Source of the DNA: JBNGOQ01 sp050589645 | GTDB lineage: Bacteria; Bacteroidota; Bacteroidia; Flavobacteriales; Flavobacteriaceae | Length of the DNA: 64,000 nucleotides | Assembly: GCF_050589645.1 (NCBI RefSeq) | Contig: NZ_JBNGOQ010000003.1 | Location: 62,001 to 126,000 of the forward strand | Reading direction: 5' to 3' | Shown: piece by piece, positions 33,143 to 42,518 of the stretch | How the letters are laid out: the number at the start of each line of letters is the position of its first letter | Position numbering within the stretch: the stretch's first letter is position 1 | The notes under the pieces: generated by a model | The model's input: only the letters and a program-made list of their open reading frames with translations | Told to the model about the DNA's origin: nothing | Database searches by the model: none | Made by a program: the position numbers and the translations under genes

Positions 33143-35524
33143 ATGAACGCAATTAAGAAAGCTGGCGATTTTACCAACAATTTTGCCAAGAACTGGGCCA
33201 AGTTTGTCATCAAATACAAATGGCCGGTACTGATCGGGACACTATTGCTGGCCCTAGGTCTAGGGTCTCAGGGAAAGATGGAGTTCGATGGGGACTATCA
33301 TGTATTCTTTAGCAAGTCGAATCCCGAATTGGAGGCCTTTGATGCCCTCCAGGAGAAATATACCAAGGATGATAATATTGTTATTGTTCTGGCCCCCAAA
33401 AATGGCGACGTATTTACGCGTGAGAACCTGGTGGCCATAGAGGAGCTTACGGAACAGGCTTGGAATACCCCCTACTCCTCGAGGGTAGACGCGGTCACCA
33501 ATTTTCAGCATACCAGTGCCGACGGGGACGATTTGTACGTGGACGACCTTTCCTATGAATCGATCAACAAGACCGATGCAGAAATCCTGGAAATCAGGGA
33601 AAAAGCGTTAAAGGAACCCTTGCTCGTGCATCGGATCATCAATGAGGAAGGAAGCGTTACGGCTATCAATGTAACGGTTCGTTTGCCCGGAGTAGACAGT
33701 GCAACGGAAATTCCGGAAGTGACCATAGCCACCCGGAATATGGTAAGCGAATTTCAGGAAAAGTACCCACAATTTGATGTGTATACCACAGGTTTGGTGC
33801 CTTTGAACACCGCATTTTTTGAAGCTTCACAGAGCGACCTGGGCCTTATAGGCATCATGCTGATCATCGTAATCCTGGTCACTTTGGTGCTTACGCGAAA
33901 CTTCTTTGCCACCTTTTCCACCCTGGTGGTGGTCTTATTTTCTATTATAAGTGCTGTGGGGTTTGTGGGCATCATGGGAATTAAATTGACCCCTCCTTCC
34001 GCAGTCTTCCCGACCATGATTATGACCCTGGCGGTGGCAGATAGTATACACATCCTTATAACGATGTTACAAAAGGTACGCAAGGACGGTCTTGGAAAAA
34101 GGGAAGCGCTGGTAGAGAGTATGCGCCTTAATTTTATGCCTGTTTTTATTACCAGTTTAACTACGGTAATCGGATTCCTTACCATGAATTTTGGCGATGT
34201 GCCCCCGTTCTGGCATTTGGGGAACATTACGGCCTTTGGGATGACCATGGCCTTCTTGTATTCCACAACTACTTTACCGGCACTCATGGCCATATTTCCG
34301 ATATGGAAAAGGAAAACCGTGGCAGGAAAACTTCCAAAAATTGGATTGTACCATAAAATGGGACTTTTTGTTACCCGGCAACCTGTGCGTCTTACCTTTA
34401 TTTCCTTGGCAATCATTGGGGGTCTGGCCTATCTGGCTACACTCAACGTTTTTAACGACGAGTTCGTGGAGTATTTTGATGATTCCGTTCAGTTTAGAAG
34501 GGACAGCGACTTCATTAACGATAACCTTACCGGCTTCTACAATGTGGAATTTTCCGTGGGCAGTGGAGAAAGCGGTGGCATCAACAATCCCGAATATTTG
34601 GAAAACCTTAATGCCTTTGAGGATTGGCTCAACAATCAGTCCGAGGTAGTGCATGTGAATGCCTTCAGCGAGGTGGCACGACGGGTAAATCGTTCCATGC
34701 ACGGAGATGATCCATCGTATTACCAAGTGCCCAACAATCGGGAGGAAGCTGCACAATATCTGTTGCTCTATGAGCTTTCCCTTCCTTTTGGACTGGACCT
34801 GAACAATCAGATCAATGTGGATAAATCGGAAACACGTGTAACCGCAACCCTGAAAAACATCTCCAGCGCAGAAATGATCGCGTTCTCTTCTAGGGCAGAA
34901 CAATGGTTACGCGACCATACGGATCAACCTATGCACTCCATTGGGGTAAGCCCTACCATGATGTTCTCCAAACTTGGATTTAGGCAGGCAGATAGTATGT
35001 TCAAGGGCAATATCATAGCCTTGATCCTAATTTCCCTGGTATTGATGCTGGCGCTTCGGAATTTTAAATTGGGATTGCTGAGTATAATTCCCAATGTAGC
35101 CCCGGTACTGGTAGGTTTTGGGATATGGGCGCTGTACAAAGGGCAGATCAATACTGGAATGGTCATCGTTTTTGGGATGACCCTGGGTATTATCGTGGAC
35201 GATACGGTACATTTTATGAGCAAATTCCTTAGGGCGAGGCGCGAACTGGGCTATGATGCCAAACAGGCCGTTATCTATGCCTTCGAAACCGTAGGACGGG
35301 CTTTGGTTACTACCACTATCGTTCTTTTGGCCGGCTTTGCAGTACTTTCTACCTCCTCCTTTGCCCTAAATAGTTATATGGCCAGAATCACGGTAATCAT
35401 CATCTTGTCCGCCCTGATCATTGATTTCATTTTATTGCCCTCCCTCCTTATTCTGATCAGTAGGAAAAGCGAGGCCACGGAAGAAGTACAGGAATTGCAA
35501 GCACAAGTTCAACTCGATAAATAA
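33143..35524 (+). CDS. RND/MMPL-family exporter (HAE3-like)
   Basis: 793 residues with two repeats, each one TM helix, a periplasmic loop and a cluster of five TM helices. The first cluster includes LGLIGIMLIIVILVTLVL and PTMIMTLAVADSIHILITML (about 230-320). The second includes VFGMTLGIIVDDTVHFMSKFLRARRELG (about 670-700), with the paired acidic residues typical of proton-coupled transport. Size is that of the MMPL/HAE3 group (about 800), not the 1000-residue AcrB type. These export lipids, hopanoids or hydrophobic compounds across the inner membrane. First gene of an operon with a LolA-like lipoprotein-sorting protein and an outer-membrane protein, under a TetR repressor. Confidence 0.93.
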   Translation: MNAIKKAGDFTNNFAKNWAKFVIKYKWPVLIGTLLLALGLGSQGKMEFDGDYHVFFSKSNPELEAFDALQEKYTKDDNIVIVLAPKNGDVFTRENLVAIEELTEQAWNTPYSSRVDAVTNFQHTSADGDDLYVDDLSYESINKTDAEILEIREKALKEPLLVHRIINEEGSVTAINVTVRLPGVDSATEIPEVTIATRNMVSEFQEKYPQFDVYTTGLVPLNTAFFEASQSDLGLIGIMLIIVILVTLVLTRNFFATFSTLVVVLFSIISAVGFVGIMGIKLTPPSAVFPTMIMTLAVADSIHILITMLQKVRKDGLGKREALVESMRLNFMPVFITSLTTVIGFLTMNFGDVPPFWHLGNITAFGMTMAFLYSTTTLPALMAIFPIWKRKTVAGKLPKIGLYHKMGLFVTRQPVRLTFISLAIIGGLAYLATLNVFNDEFVEYFDDSVQFRRDSDFINDNLTGFYNVEFSVGSGESGGINNPEYLENLNAFEDWLNNQSEVVHVNAFSEVARRVNRSMHGDDPSYYQVPNNREEAAQYLLLYELSLPFGLDLNNQINVDKSETRVTATLKNISSAEMIAFSSRAEQWLRDHTDQPMHSIGVSPTMMFSKLGFRQADSMFKGNIIALILISLVLMLALRNFKLGLLSIIPNVAPVLVGFGIWALYKGQINTGMVIVFGMTLGIIVDDTVHFMSKFLRARRELGYDAKQAVIYAFETVGRALVTTTIVLLAGFAVLSTSSFALNSYMARITVIIILSALIIDFILLPSLLILISRKSEATEEVQELQAQVQLDK

Positions 35525-35543
35525 ATCTTTTAAATCTAAACAC

Positions 35544-36317
35544 ATGAGAAAATCAATTTTTATATCAATAGCGCTATTAGGTACCATTATGGGAAAGGCC
35601 CAAACCCCAGAGGAAAGGGGTTTACAAATAGCAAAAGCGGCCGAGGAAGCAGATCTCGGCTTCGGCAGCAGCATCGTGGAATTAAAGATGACGCTAAAGA
35701 ACAAGAACGGTCAGACCAGTGAACGCTTTTTGGTTACCAGGACCTTGGAACTTACCGAGGATGGCGATAAATCCTTGATTGTCTTTGGCAGTCCAAAGGA
35801 CGTTAAGGGAACGGCCACCTTGACCTTTACCCATAAAGTGGGCTCGGATGATCAGTGGTTGTATTTGCCCTCGATAAAAAGGGTGAAGCGAATTTCCTCC
35901 AACAACAAGTCCGGGCCCTTTGTGGGAAGTGAATTTGCCTATGAGGACCTTTCTTCCCAGGAAGTGGAAAAGTATACCTATAAATTCCTGGAGACAAAGG
36001 GAAGCCTTTTGTTGGTGGAACAGGACCCCGTAGATCCAAAGTCGGGCTACACCCGCCGCATTGTTAGTTACAACAAGGACAAGGGGTATAGAATTGAAAA
36101 GGTCGAATTCTACGATCGAAAGAATGCCCTGTTGAAAACCCTGACCTATACGGATTATAAGCTGTATAAGAACAAGTTTTGGCGAGCAGGCACCTTTACC
36201 ATGGTAAATCATCAGAGCAATAAGGAAACGCTGCTCAAATTCAGTGATTATAATTTTGAGGCCGACCTTTCAGAGGACGATTTTTCGCAGGTGGCCCTAC
36301 AAAGAGCGGGGAACTAA
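35544..36317 (+). CDS. Outer membrane lipoprotein-sorting protein (LolA-like fold)
   Basis: 257 residues with a signal peptide (MRKSIFISIALLGTIMGKAQ). The conserved block WLYLPSIKRVKRISSNNKSGPFVGSEFAYEDLSSQEVEKYTYKFLE is the hallmark of the LolA-like family encoded next to MMPL exporters, and the beta-strand pattern fits a half-open barrel that carries a lipid. Starts 19 bp after the RND gene. The likely role is to take a hydrophobic substrate from the RND protein across the periplasm; substrate unknown. Confidence 0.9.
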   Translation: MRKSIFISIALLGTIMGKAQTPEERGLQIAKAAEEADLGFGSSIVELKMTLKNKNGQTSERFLVTRTLELTEDGDKSLIVFGSPKDVKGTATLTFTHKVGSDDQWLYLPSIKRVKRISSNNKSGPFVGSEFAYEDLSSQEVEKYTYKFLETKGSLLLVEQDPVDPKSGYTRRIVSYNKDKGYRIEKVEFYDRKNALLKTLTYTDYKLYKNKFWRAGTFTMVNHQSNKETLLKFSDYNFEADLSEDDFSQVALQRAGN

Positions 36318-36341
36318 ATTACTCCGGTTTATTTACTATTT

Positions 36342-36438
36342 AAAGGCAAGGCCGGCTTAGATGTATTGGTTGGTTGTGTTTTTTCTATGGTCGGGGTTCG
36401 GGTTCTGGTTCCCGGCCCCTGACAACTGGCCTTGCTTT
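36342..36438 (+). repeat. Structured intergenic element with nested inverted repeats
   Basis: GGCAAGGCC (36345-36353) pairs with GGCCTTGC (36428-36435). Inside the loop, GGTCGGGG faces CCCCTGA, and CGGG faces CCCG. The whole can fold into a long hairpin in the mRNA between the LolA-like gene and the next gene. It may control stability or differential expression, or be a dispersed palindromic repeat; the sequence alone does not decide. Confidence 0.45.
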
Positions 36439-36452
36439 ACTTATATAATCGT

Positions 36453-37661
36453 ATGAATACAATAAAAATAGGGGTCCTGGTTGCACTCTTCACCACCCAC
36501 CTGGGGTGGGCGCAGGAGAAGGATGTCCCAAAGAAGATCAATCACGATCTTGAATTCGAGATAGAAGGCGAGTACCGATTTTTTTATGATGATGCCCAGT
36601 TCAACGGGCAAAAAGACCACTATCCTTCCATTGCCTTTAGGCCCGAATACTCGTTGGATTGGAACAAAGGATATGAAAGCATCAACTTTACCGGTTTTAT
36701 TAGGTTGGACCGTGACGATGAACGTACCCATGGGGATATACGGGAGCTGTACTACCAAAAGGCAAAAAACAATTGGGAACTCAGTGTTGGCTTAAAAAAA
36801 GTCTTTTGGGGAGTGATTGAAAGCAATCACTTGGTGGATATCGTTAACCAGACCGATGCCGTGGAAACGTTCGATGGCGAGGAAAAATTGGGGCAGCCTA
36901 TGGTGCAATTCAGTCTGATTACGAACAAGCTGGGGACCTTTGATTTTTTTTACCTCCCTTTTCATCGCAAACGCACTTTTGCAGGGAGTGAGGGCCGTCT
37001 GCGTTTTGGAACGGTCATAGACCGGGACGACCTGGGTTATGAGAGCGGGGCAGAGGAATGGAGACAGGACCTTGCCGTGAGATGGAAACACTATTTTGGT
37101 AGTGTGGATATTGCCCTTTCCCATTTTTACGGAAATGGCAGGGAGCCTCTCTTTGTTTTTGACCCCCTAGGGAATATTAATGCCTTTTATCCCGTCATTA
37201 ACCAGACGGGACTGGAATTGCAGATTACCCATGATGCTTTCTTATGGAAATTGGAATCGATCTATCGACATGCCGATGCCCAAGATTTCTTTGCTTTGGC
37301 GGCAGGCGTGGAATACACCTTTAGCAATATTGATGGCAATGGGTTGGATATCGGCATATTGGGGGAATATCTCTATGATGAACGGGATGAGCTGGCGCTG
37401 AACGCCCTGCAGAACGATCTGTTCTTCGGAAGCAGGATCGCCTTCAACGATACCCAGGACACTTCCTTCTTGATAGGAGGTATCACTAATCTAAAATCAA
37501 GCAGTACCATTTTTAGCCTGGAGGCTTCCAGGAGGTTTGGAAGTACCTGGACAGCCGAAGTGGAGGCGCGTATTTTCAGTAATATAGATGACACCGAACT
37601 GATTCTTTCCAACTTCCGAGACGATAGTTTTTTAAGGATTTCAATCTCCAAGTTCTTCTGA
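36453..37661 (+). CDS. Outer-membrane beta-barrel protein of the RND operon
   Basis: 402 residues from the ATG at 36453, which starts a signal peptide (MNTIKIGVLVALFTTHLGWAQ). An upstream TTG at 36432 would add seven residues ahead of it and is rejected. The mature protein is rich in alternating amphipathic strands with many Tyr, Phe and Asp, and it ends in phenylalanine (RISISKFF), the outer-membrane sorting signal. Phrases such as LREYYYQKA-like IRELYYQKAKNNWELSVGLKKVFWG resemble DUF1302/porin-like barrels found beside MMPL exporters. Probable outer-membrane stage of the same pathway. Confidence 0.75.
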   Translation: MNTIKIGVLVALFTTHLGWAQEKDVPKKINHDLEFEIEGEYRFFYDDAQFNGQKDHYPSIAFRPEYSLDWNKGYESINFTGFIRLDRDDERTHGDIRELYYQKAKNNWELSVGLKKVFWGVIESNHLVDIVNQTDAVETFDGEEKLGQPMVQFSLITNKLGTFDFFYLPFHRKRTFAGSEGRLRFGTVIDRDDLGYESGAEEWRQDLAVRWKHYFGSVDIALSHFYGNGREPLFVFDPLGNINAFYPVINQTGLELQITHDAFLWKLESIYRHADAQDFFALAAGVEYTFSNIDGNGLDIGILGEYLYDERDELALNALQNDLFFGSRIAFNDTQDTSFLIGGITNLKSSSTIFSLEASRRFGSTWTAEVEARIFSNIDDTELILSNFRDDSFLRISISKFF

Positions 37662-37689
37662 TTTTCAGTAGACCGTGATTAAACATCCC

Positions 37690-38829
37690 TCACTCGCTAA
37701 ACAGGGCCAGAAGCACTTCCATTTCGAGCTGCTCCGCTTTTTTACGGATAGGCGATTCCATCATAGTATTGAAATTGGTGGCCATGAAAACTATGGCCTG
37801 TAGTTCCGGAAGATAGAGCAAGACGCATCCGGCGCCTATCCCTCCCCCCGAATGTCCGATGGCATAGGTTATATCCAGGTCATAGTAGGCTAGACCCAGC
37901 CCGTATTTCTTTTTTCCCTCCTCATCGTGTACCCATTGCTGCATCAGCGCCAGGGTTTCGGGTTTTAGCAACTTCCCTTCCACCAGGCCCTTCATGAAAC
38001 GCACGGCGTCCATGGTAGAGGCTACCAGGCCATCATCTCCTTTCATGGAGGCTACATTGGCGCGTTGTATGCCCGATACATTGGTAGGTTTGGACTCCAA
38101 CAGCACATCCCAATAGGCATCTACCAAGGGTATGGGTTCTTGATAATTGGCCCTGGTAAGATACCGTGTACCTGTCAATCCCAGCGTTTCAATAATTTCC
38201 TTCTGAACAAAGGCCACATGATCTCCTGTGAGCGTGTCCGCAATAAGAGAAAGCAAGGTATAGTTGGTATTACGGTAGCGGTATCTGCTGCCAGGTTCAA
38301 ATTCCAATTCCTTGTTCAGTACAGGTTGCAACAGTTCCCAAACAGAGAGGGTTTCCAATGGATGATGTAAAATACGAGAGACTAGTATAGGGTCGCTGTT
38401 GTATTCAGGAAGTCCCGACGTATGGTTCAACAGCATTCGGATGCTTATCTTGTTGGACCCGGGGATGGACTTGGCCCGTTCGGGGGGTAAATATTTCGAA
38501 ATCAAATCATCTAGATCTAGCTTGCCCATTTCATAGAGCTTTAAAATGGCTACGGCCATATAGGTCTTGCTCGTACTTTGCAGGTAAAAAAGATGTTCCG
38601 AGGTCAGGGGGGTCTTGTTTTCCAGATTGGCCCACCCTTCCGTGTGGGACCAGAATCCCGTTTGGGCCGAATAAACTGTAATTGCCAAACCGGGAATGCC
38701 CAGTTCAATATGTTTTTTTAAGACTTCCTGTACGGCCTGGGCCTTGGCTGAGGGCATACTGCTCTCTTGGGAAAAAAGGCTGCCACTAAAGGAGAATAGC
38801 AAAACGCCAATGATGCTTACTGTTTTCAT
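37690..38829 (-). CDS. Secreted serine hydrolase, beta-lactamase/PBP4 (class C) family
   Basis: 379 residues, starting at the ATG at 38829 that opens a signal peptide (MKTVSIIGVLLFSFSGSLFSQ); a further-upstream ATG at 38892 would add 21 residues before it. Motifs: SxxK as STSK in FYLQSTSKTYMAVAIL, the tyrosine motif as YRNTNYTLLSLI, and a third box HSGGGIGAG. Members of this family are esterases, D-aminopeptidases or carboxypeptidases more often than true beta-lactamases. Single gene, convergent with the outer-membrane protein gene. Confidence 0.85.
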   Translation of the reverse strand: MKTVSIIGVLLFSFSGSLFSQESSMPSAKAQAVQEVLKKHIELGIPGLAITVYSAQTGFWSHTEGWANLENKTPLTSEHLFYLQSTSKTYMAVAILKLYEMGKLDLDDLISKYLPPERAKSIPGSNKISIRMLLNHTSGLPEYNSDPILVSRILHHPLETLSVWELLQPVLNKELEFEPGSRYRYRNTNYTLLSLIADTLTGDHVAFVQKEIIETLGLTGTRYLTRANYQEPIPLVDAYWDVLLESKPTNVSGIQRANVASMKGDDGLVASTMDAVRFMKGLVEGKLLKPETLALMQQWVHDEEGKKKYGLGLAYYDLDITYAIGHSGGGIGAGCVLLYLPELQAIVFMATNFNTMMESPIRKKAEQLEMEVLLALFSE

Positions 38830-38948
38830 AATCTGTGATTTTTGGGCAAATTTCCCAGCTTTTGACCTCAAAAATCGAATAGGCGGACGCAAAATACCGT
38901 GAAGTGTAGTGTTTTTATGCCTGAAATGTAGTAAAGGGATACTTCAGC

Positions 38949-39767
38949 TCAGGTCAAGCTGGCCCGGAACCATTTTTTGAAGTGGGGCGCAGTGGTTCTG
39001 CTGATGATTATCTCTGTAGGTAGGTTTTGAAACGGATTCAATATGGTATTCAATTTTCCGTTCACGCCCCGTTGGTATCCGTGAATAGCGGAACGGTGCA
39101 AAATATATTTACGGTTGAGCCGATAGAAATATTCCGCTGGGAGTTGTTCCATGATCTTGTTGAGCGATTTGTCCAAAATGTAGCTTTTGGATTCTATGGT
39201 CATTAGATAGGTCACTCCTTCTTCCACATAAAACGCAAGTATATCCTTAAAAGATATGGTCTTGACCATCTTGCCCAATTGTACCTCTACTCCTTTGGAC
39301 CGTATCTCTCGATCCTTTTCACGCAGTGAGAGTACACGACCCCACTGATCATAAAAATAAATCCCGATATAGATACCATTGATCACCAGTATCCAGATAA
39401 AGAAGATAAATAGATTATACGTATAAAAATTCGAAGGTAAGGGAGCATCCGTAAAAATGGCGTTGATTATTTCTGTAGACATGATAATAAATCCCTGGGC
39501 CACAATATTGGTAAGGAGAATTTGATAGGTAATACGTTTTACGGGAGCCTGCGCGTATGGTAAGCTTTGGTCCAAGGCCAGGATTACTTTTCGGATCAAC
39601 CACCAGGCAATATAACCCGATGCAGTGTCTATGAGGTAAGTAGTAATGGTATACCAATCCCAACGAATACGGGCATAGGTAAGGTGATAGTTGATGGTAT
39701 TGATAAGGGGGATCAATACCAAAAACAAAAGGACGTCATTGTATTTGTTCAGGTACTTGGCCGGCAT
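38949..39767 (-). CDS. Membrane-bound LytTR-family DNA-binding regulator
   Basis: 272 residues. The first 140 hold four predicted TM helices (LLFLVLIPLINTINYHL, YLIDTASGYIAWWLI, ILLTNIVAQGFIIMS, NLFIFFIWILVINGIYIGI). A short coiled linker (REKDREIRSKGVEVQLGKM) leads to a C-terminal LytTR domain with ISFKDILAFYVEEGVTYLMT, YFYRLNRKYILHRSAI and PFQNLPTEIIISRTTAPHFKKW. No phosphoacceptor receiver domain is present, so the membrane part is the likely sensor. Its targets are unknown; the divergent gene 95 bp away is CtlX-like. Confidence 0.88.
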   Translation of the reverse strand: MPAKYLNKYNDVLLFLVLIPLINTINYHLTYARIRWDWYTITTYLIDTASGYIAWWLIRKVILALDQSLPYAQAPVKRITYQILLTNIVAQGFIIMSTEIINAIFTDAPLPSNFYTYNLFIFFIWILVINGIYIGIYFYDQWGRVLSLREKDREIRSKGVEVQLGKMVKTISFKDILAFYVEEGVTYLMTIESKSYILDKSLNKIMEQLPAEYFYRLNRKYILHRSAIHGYQRGVNGKLNTILNPFQNLPTEIIISRTTAPHFKKWFRASLT

Positions 39768-39784
39768 CTTTTTATTTTGCCTAT

Positions 39785-39815
39785 TAAAGATACCTTAAGT
39801 TCTATTTTGTTACAA
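39785..39815 (-). promoter_or_regulatory. Possible promoter of the LytTR gene
   Basis: On the minus strand: TTG (39815-39813), 20-bp spacer, TATCTTTA (39792-39785), one mismatch from TAnnTTTG, 17 bp upstream of the start codon. Confidence 0.4.
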
Positions 39816-39862
39816 AATGAAATGGGAATTGATTACATTTATTGCCAATTTTTTAAGAGCGA

Positions 39863-40795
39863 ATGAAGCAGATTACCAATACCATTTTAATGATACGGCC
39901 GGTGGGTTTCCGAAGGAATGAACAAACCGCCGTAAACAATTACTTTATGGAGGAAATGCAACTCCAGAACAAGGCCATAAATGATAAGGCACAGCAAGAA
40001 TTTGATGCCTTTGTTGTGGCACTCCGGGCAAAAGGGGTAGAAGTAATCGTGATAGAGGATACCTTGAAATCGGATACGCCCGACTCCATTTTTCCGAATA
40101 ACTGGATATCGTTCCATGCCAATGGTACGGTAGCGATATACCCCATGTTTGCCGAAAACAGAAGGAAGGAGCGCAGGGAGGATATTCTGGATCGCCTGGA
40201 AGAACTGGGTTTCATCATTGAGCATGTTATGGATTATACCATCGCAGAGGAGGAAGGACTGTTTTTGGAGGGCACGGGTAGTATTTTAATGGATAGGGAG
40301 CACCAAAAGGTCTATTGTGCCCTGTCGGCCCGGGCCGACGAGGAACTACTCATTGAGTTCTGCGAGGATTTTGACTGCCTACCGGTCATTTTTACCGCCT
40401 ATCAGACCGTGGAAGGGGAGCGCTTGCCCATCTACCACACCAACGTGATGATGTGTTTGGGCGAACAGTATGCAGTCATATGTTTGGACGCCATAGATGA
40501 TAAGAAGGAGCGAAAAAATGTTATGCATCACCTAAAACAGGACGGCAAGGAAATTGTAGCCATTACTGAGGAACAGATGCACCACTTTGCGGGGAATATG
40601 CTGCAGGTGGCCGGGAAGGACAATCAGCGTTACCTCGTGATGAGTTCTGCGGCCTATCATAGCCTACGATCCGATCAACTGTCCCAGCTCCAAAAATACA
40701 ACCCCATTATCCATAGTTCACTGGATACCATTGAAACCTGTGGTGGCGGAAGCGCCCGTTGCATGATGGCAGAGGTGTTTCTTCCGAAAGTGTAA
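39863..40795 (+). CDS. ctlX: CtlX-like citrulline/arginine hydrolase (amidinotransferase fold)
   Basis: 310 residues of the pentein superfamily. MIRPVGFRRNEQTAVNNYF opens the fold. FPNNWISFHANGTVAIYPM and LEGTGSILMDREHQKVYCALS hold the acidic substrate-binding residues, YHTNVMMCLGE holds the catalytic histidine, and the nucleophilic cysteine is Cys300 in GGGSARCMMAEVF. This set matches the family annotated as citrulline utilisation hydrolase CtlX. No other arginine or citrulline gene is adjacent. The symbol is given from family resemblance; the substrate is not proven. Confidence 0.82.
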   Translation: MKQITNTILMIRPVGFRRNEQTAVNNYFMEEMQLQNKAINDKAQQEFDAFVVALRAKGVEVIVIEDTLKSDTPDSIFPNNWISFHANGTVAIYPMFAENRRKERREDILDRLEELGFIIEHVMDYTIAEEEGLFLEGTGSILMDREHQKVYCALSARADEELLIEFCEDFDCLPVIFTAYQTVEGERLPIYHTNVMMCLGEQYAVICLDAIDDKKERKNVMHHLKQDGKEIVAITEEQMHHFAGNMLQVAGKDNQRYLVMSSAAYHSLRSDQLSQLQKYNPIIHSSLDTIETCGGGSARCMMAEVFLPKV

Positions 40796-40811
40796 TACTT
40801 CCTGGGCGTAC

Positions 40812-41744
40812 CTACTCTTTTTTGTATTGAAACATCCAATCGTAGATGGACATCTCAAAAGCATCGTAGGTGGCACTGGCGGTGCCCATACCGGTACCAT
40901 TATAGGTCCTTGTCCAGGAATCATGACCCACACCGGGGTAAATGGTTACTTTGGCCTTCACTATGGGGTTTAATTCATTTATTGCCGCCACCATAGGCAC
41001 CGAACCATTTTCTGTAAAAGCCGCCACTACCGGATCACTGGCCCCATGAAAGGCCCACACCGGGGTGCTACTTAAGTTTTCCAATAGGGTAGGATATCCG
41101 GACCCACAAATCGGAACGATGGCGGCCGCATAACTTTCCTTGCCTTTGTTGCCCACATAAAACCAAGTACCTCCTCCACCAAGGCTCAGGCCGGTAAGGT
41201 AAATACGCTTGGTGTTGATTTTATAGGTATTGATCAAATAGCCGATAAAGAGATGCACCTGATCCACGTTCCAATAATCAACCGTCAATTGGGGAGATAC
41301 CACAATGCAGGGATAGCTAGGGTTCCAATTATTGGTATCGATAAGGTGAGGGGGGCCGGCTGCAAGCACCCTTTCCAGTTCACTGGGATCGCTTCTACTG
41401 TCCCCTCTTGCTCCCCAACCGTGCAAAAATAAAATTAAGGGATATTCCGGTCCGTCGATGGAATAGTCGCTCGGGGTATAAACGTAATACCCGTATGCTG
41501 CTATAGTACTACCTTTTAGGTGGGCCACATGCGATCCACCGTTATCCATCGGCAAATTTTCCAGGTCGCTGGTATCGAACACCACAGGATTCTCCATTTC
41601 CGTACCTTCTCCATCCGAGGGTTCCACAATTTCATGCCCCTCCTGGGCGGCAACTGTGCCTTCATCGTTCGAAGAGGAACAGGAGACCACTAGGGCATGG
41701 ATAAGGAGTATCAAAAAAGGGTGTTTCATCGCAATCTTGGCCAA
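40812..41744 (-). CDS. Lipoprotein esterase / PHB depolymerase-like carboxylesterase
   Basis: 310 residues. An N-terminal lipoprotein signal (LILLIHALVVSCSSS) and an acidic linker are followed by an alpha/beta-hydrolase. YGYYVYTPSDYSIDGPEYPLILFLHGWGARGDS contains the oxyanion region. The nucleophile elbow is GLSLGGGGTW, the Asp candidate is WAFHGASDPVV, and the His lies in YPGVGHDSWTRTY. This order matches the polysaccharide-deacetylating or cinnamoyl/PHB-depolymerase-like esterases that act on extracellular polymers. Ends 16 bp from the convergent ctlX. Confidence 0.82.
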   Translation of the reverse strand: MAKIAMKHPFLILLIHALVVSCSSSNDEGTVAAQEGHEIVEPSDGEGTEMENPVVFDTSDLENLPMDNGGSHVAHLKGSTIAAYGYYVYTPSDYSIDGPEYPLILFLHGWGARGDSRSDPSELERVLAAGPPHLIDTNNWNPSYPCIVVSPQLTVDYWNVDQVHLFIGYLINTYKINTKRIYLTGLSLGGGGTWFYVGNKGKESYAAAIVPICGSGYPTLLENLSSTPVWAFHGASDPVVAAFTENGSVPMVAAINELNPIVKAKVTIYPGVGHDSWTRTYNGTGMGTASATYDAFEMSIYDWMFQYKKE

Positions 41745-41987
41745 ACGATTTTCAAAACGCTAGCCTAAAGTACGAATAATCGGGGAGCTTTCAACCAGAC
41801 ACTAGCGGCTAAAGGGTTTGTTTTTAGGTATTTACCTTAAAAAAATCAAGGTCATCACCGCCATAAAAAGGGCAAAGGATCTATGTTGTTGCAAAAAAAC
41901 GATACTGGAGAACAGAAAGACGATTCCCACGGACCGAAAAAGCAGTAAGGAAAATTTTAATTTTTGACGGCTGCATACACCTTTCTT

Positions 41988-42413
41988 CTATAGGTCACCG
42001 ATGGAAGTGGGCGCATTATCGGCTTTATAGTCCAGTAATTTTCGAAAAAACTTTTGAATGGCCTTGGTATCCGATTTTACCTTAATGAAATATTGGTCCC
42101 TGTGCAGGGAATAGATGGCAATACCGCTCTTATAGACCGTTAATTTATAGTAAGGAATAACCAGGGCATAGGTTTCCAACAACGAACGAAAGCGGACAAT
42201 AATCCCCTTGGGACGTAGTTCAATATTGCAACAATCCAAATTATTGTCCAAGATCAGCAGGTTCCTGATCGCTACACTGGTTTCAGTAATAAACAGTTTT
42301 GGGGACCCTATACCGTTAAGTGCAAAGCGTTCCTTTAAAGTAAAGGGCTTGCCTACCTCCACATCAATTTTCCGGGTGATTTCCTTGTTGTTGTAAGAGA
42401 CATTCAGAAGCAT
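41988..42413 (-). CDS. Hypothetical protein, possible PH-like fold
   Basis: 141 residues from the ATG at 42413 (MLLNVSYNNKEITRKIDV). A longer reading from 42530 would overlap the start region of argS and has a hydrophobic N-terminus unlike the rest, so I reject it. The protein is a regular series of beta strands (SPKLFITETSVAIRNLLILD, IIVRFRSLLETYALVIPYYKLTVY, SIHRDQYFIKVK-like) with a final basic helix (AIQKFFRKLLDY), which resembles bacterial PH-like domains. I do not recognise a family. Divergent from argS. Confidence 0.6.
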   Translation of the reverse strand: MLLNVSYNNKEITRKIDVEVGKPFTLKERFALNGIGSPKLFITETSVAIRNLLILDNNLDCCNIELRPKGIIVRFRSLLETYALVIPYYKLTVYKSGIAIYSLHRDQYFIKVKSDTKAIQKFFRKLLDYKADNAPTSIGDL

Positions 42414-42518
42414 GCCTAAAGGTAGCCAAAACTTGAATCCTATGGGGAAGTAGGGCCATATTTTCGGGTTAAAGCAGTAAAAAATGCGTAGTTTTGCTGC
42501 CTTAAATACCAGTAATTG

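Noticed and set aside
33754..34903. Two overlapping minus-strand frames of about 210-220 codons opposite the RND gene
   Set aside because: They mirror the codon pattern of the MMPL exporter; no domain, signal or promoter.
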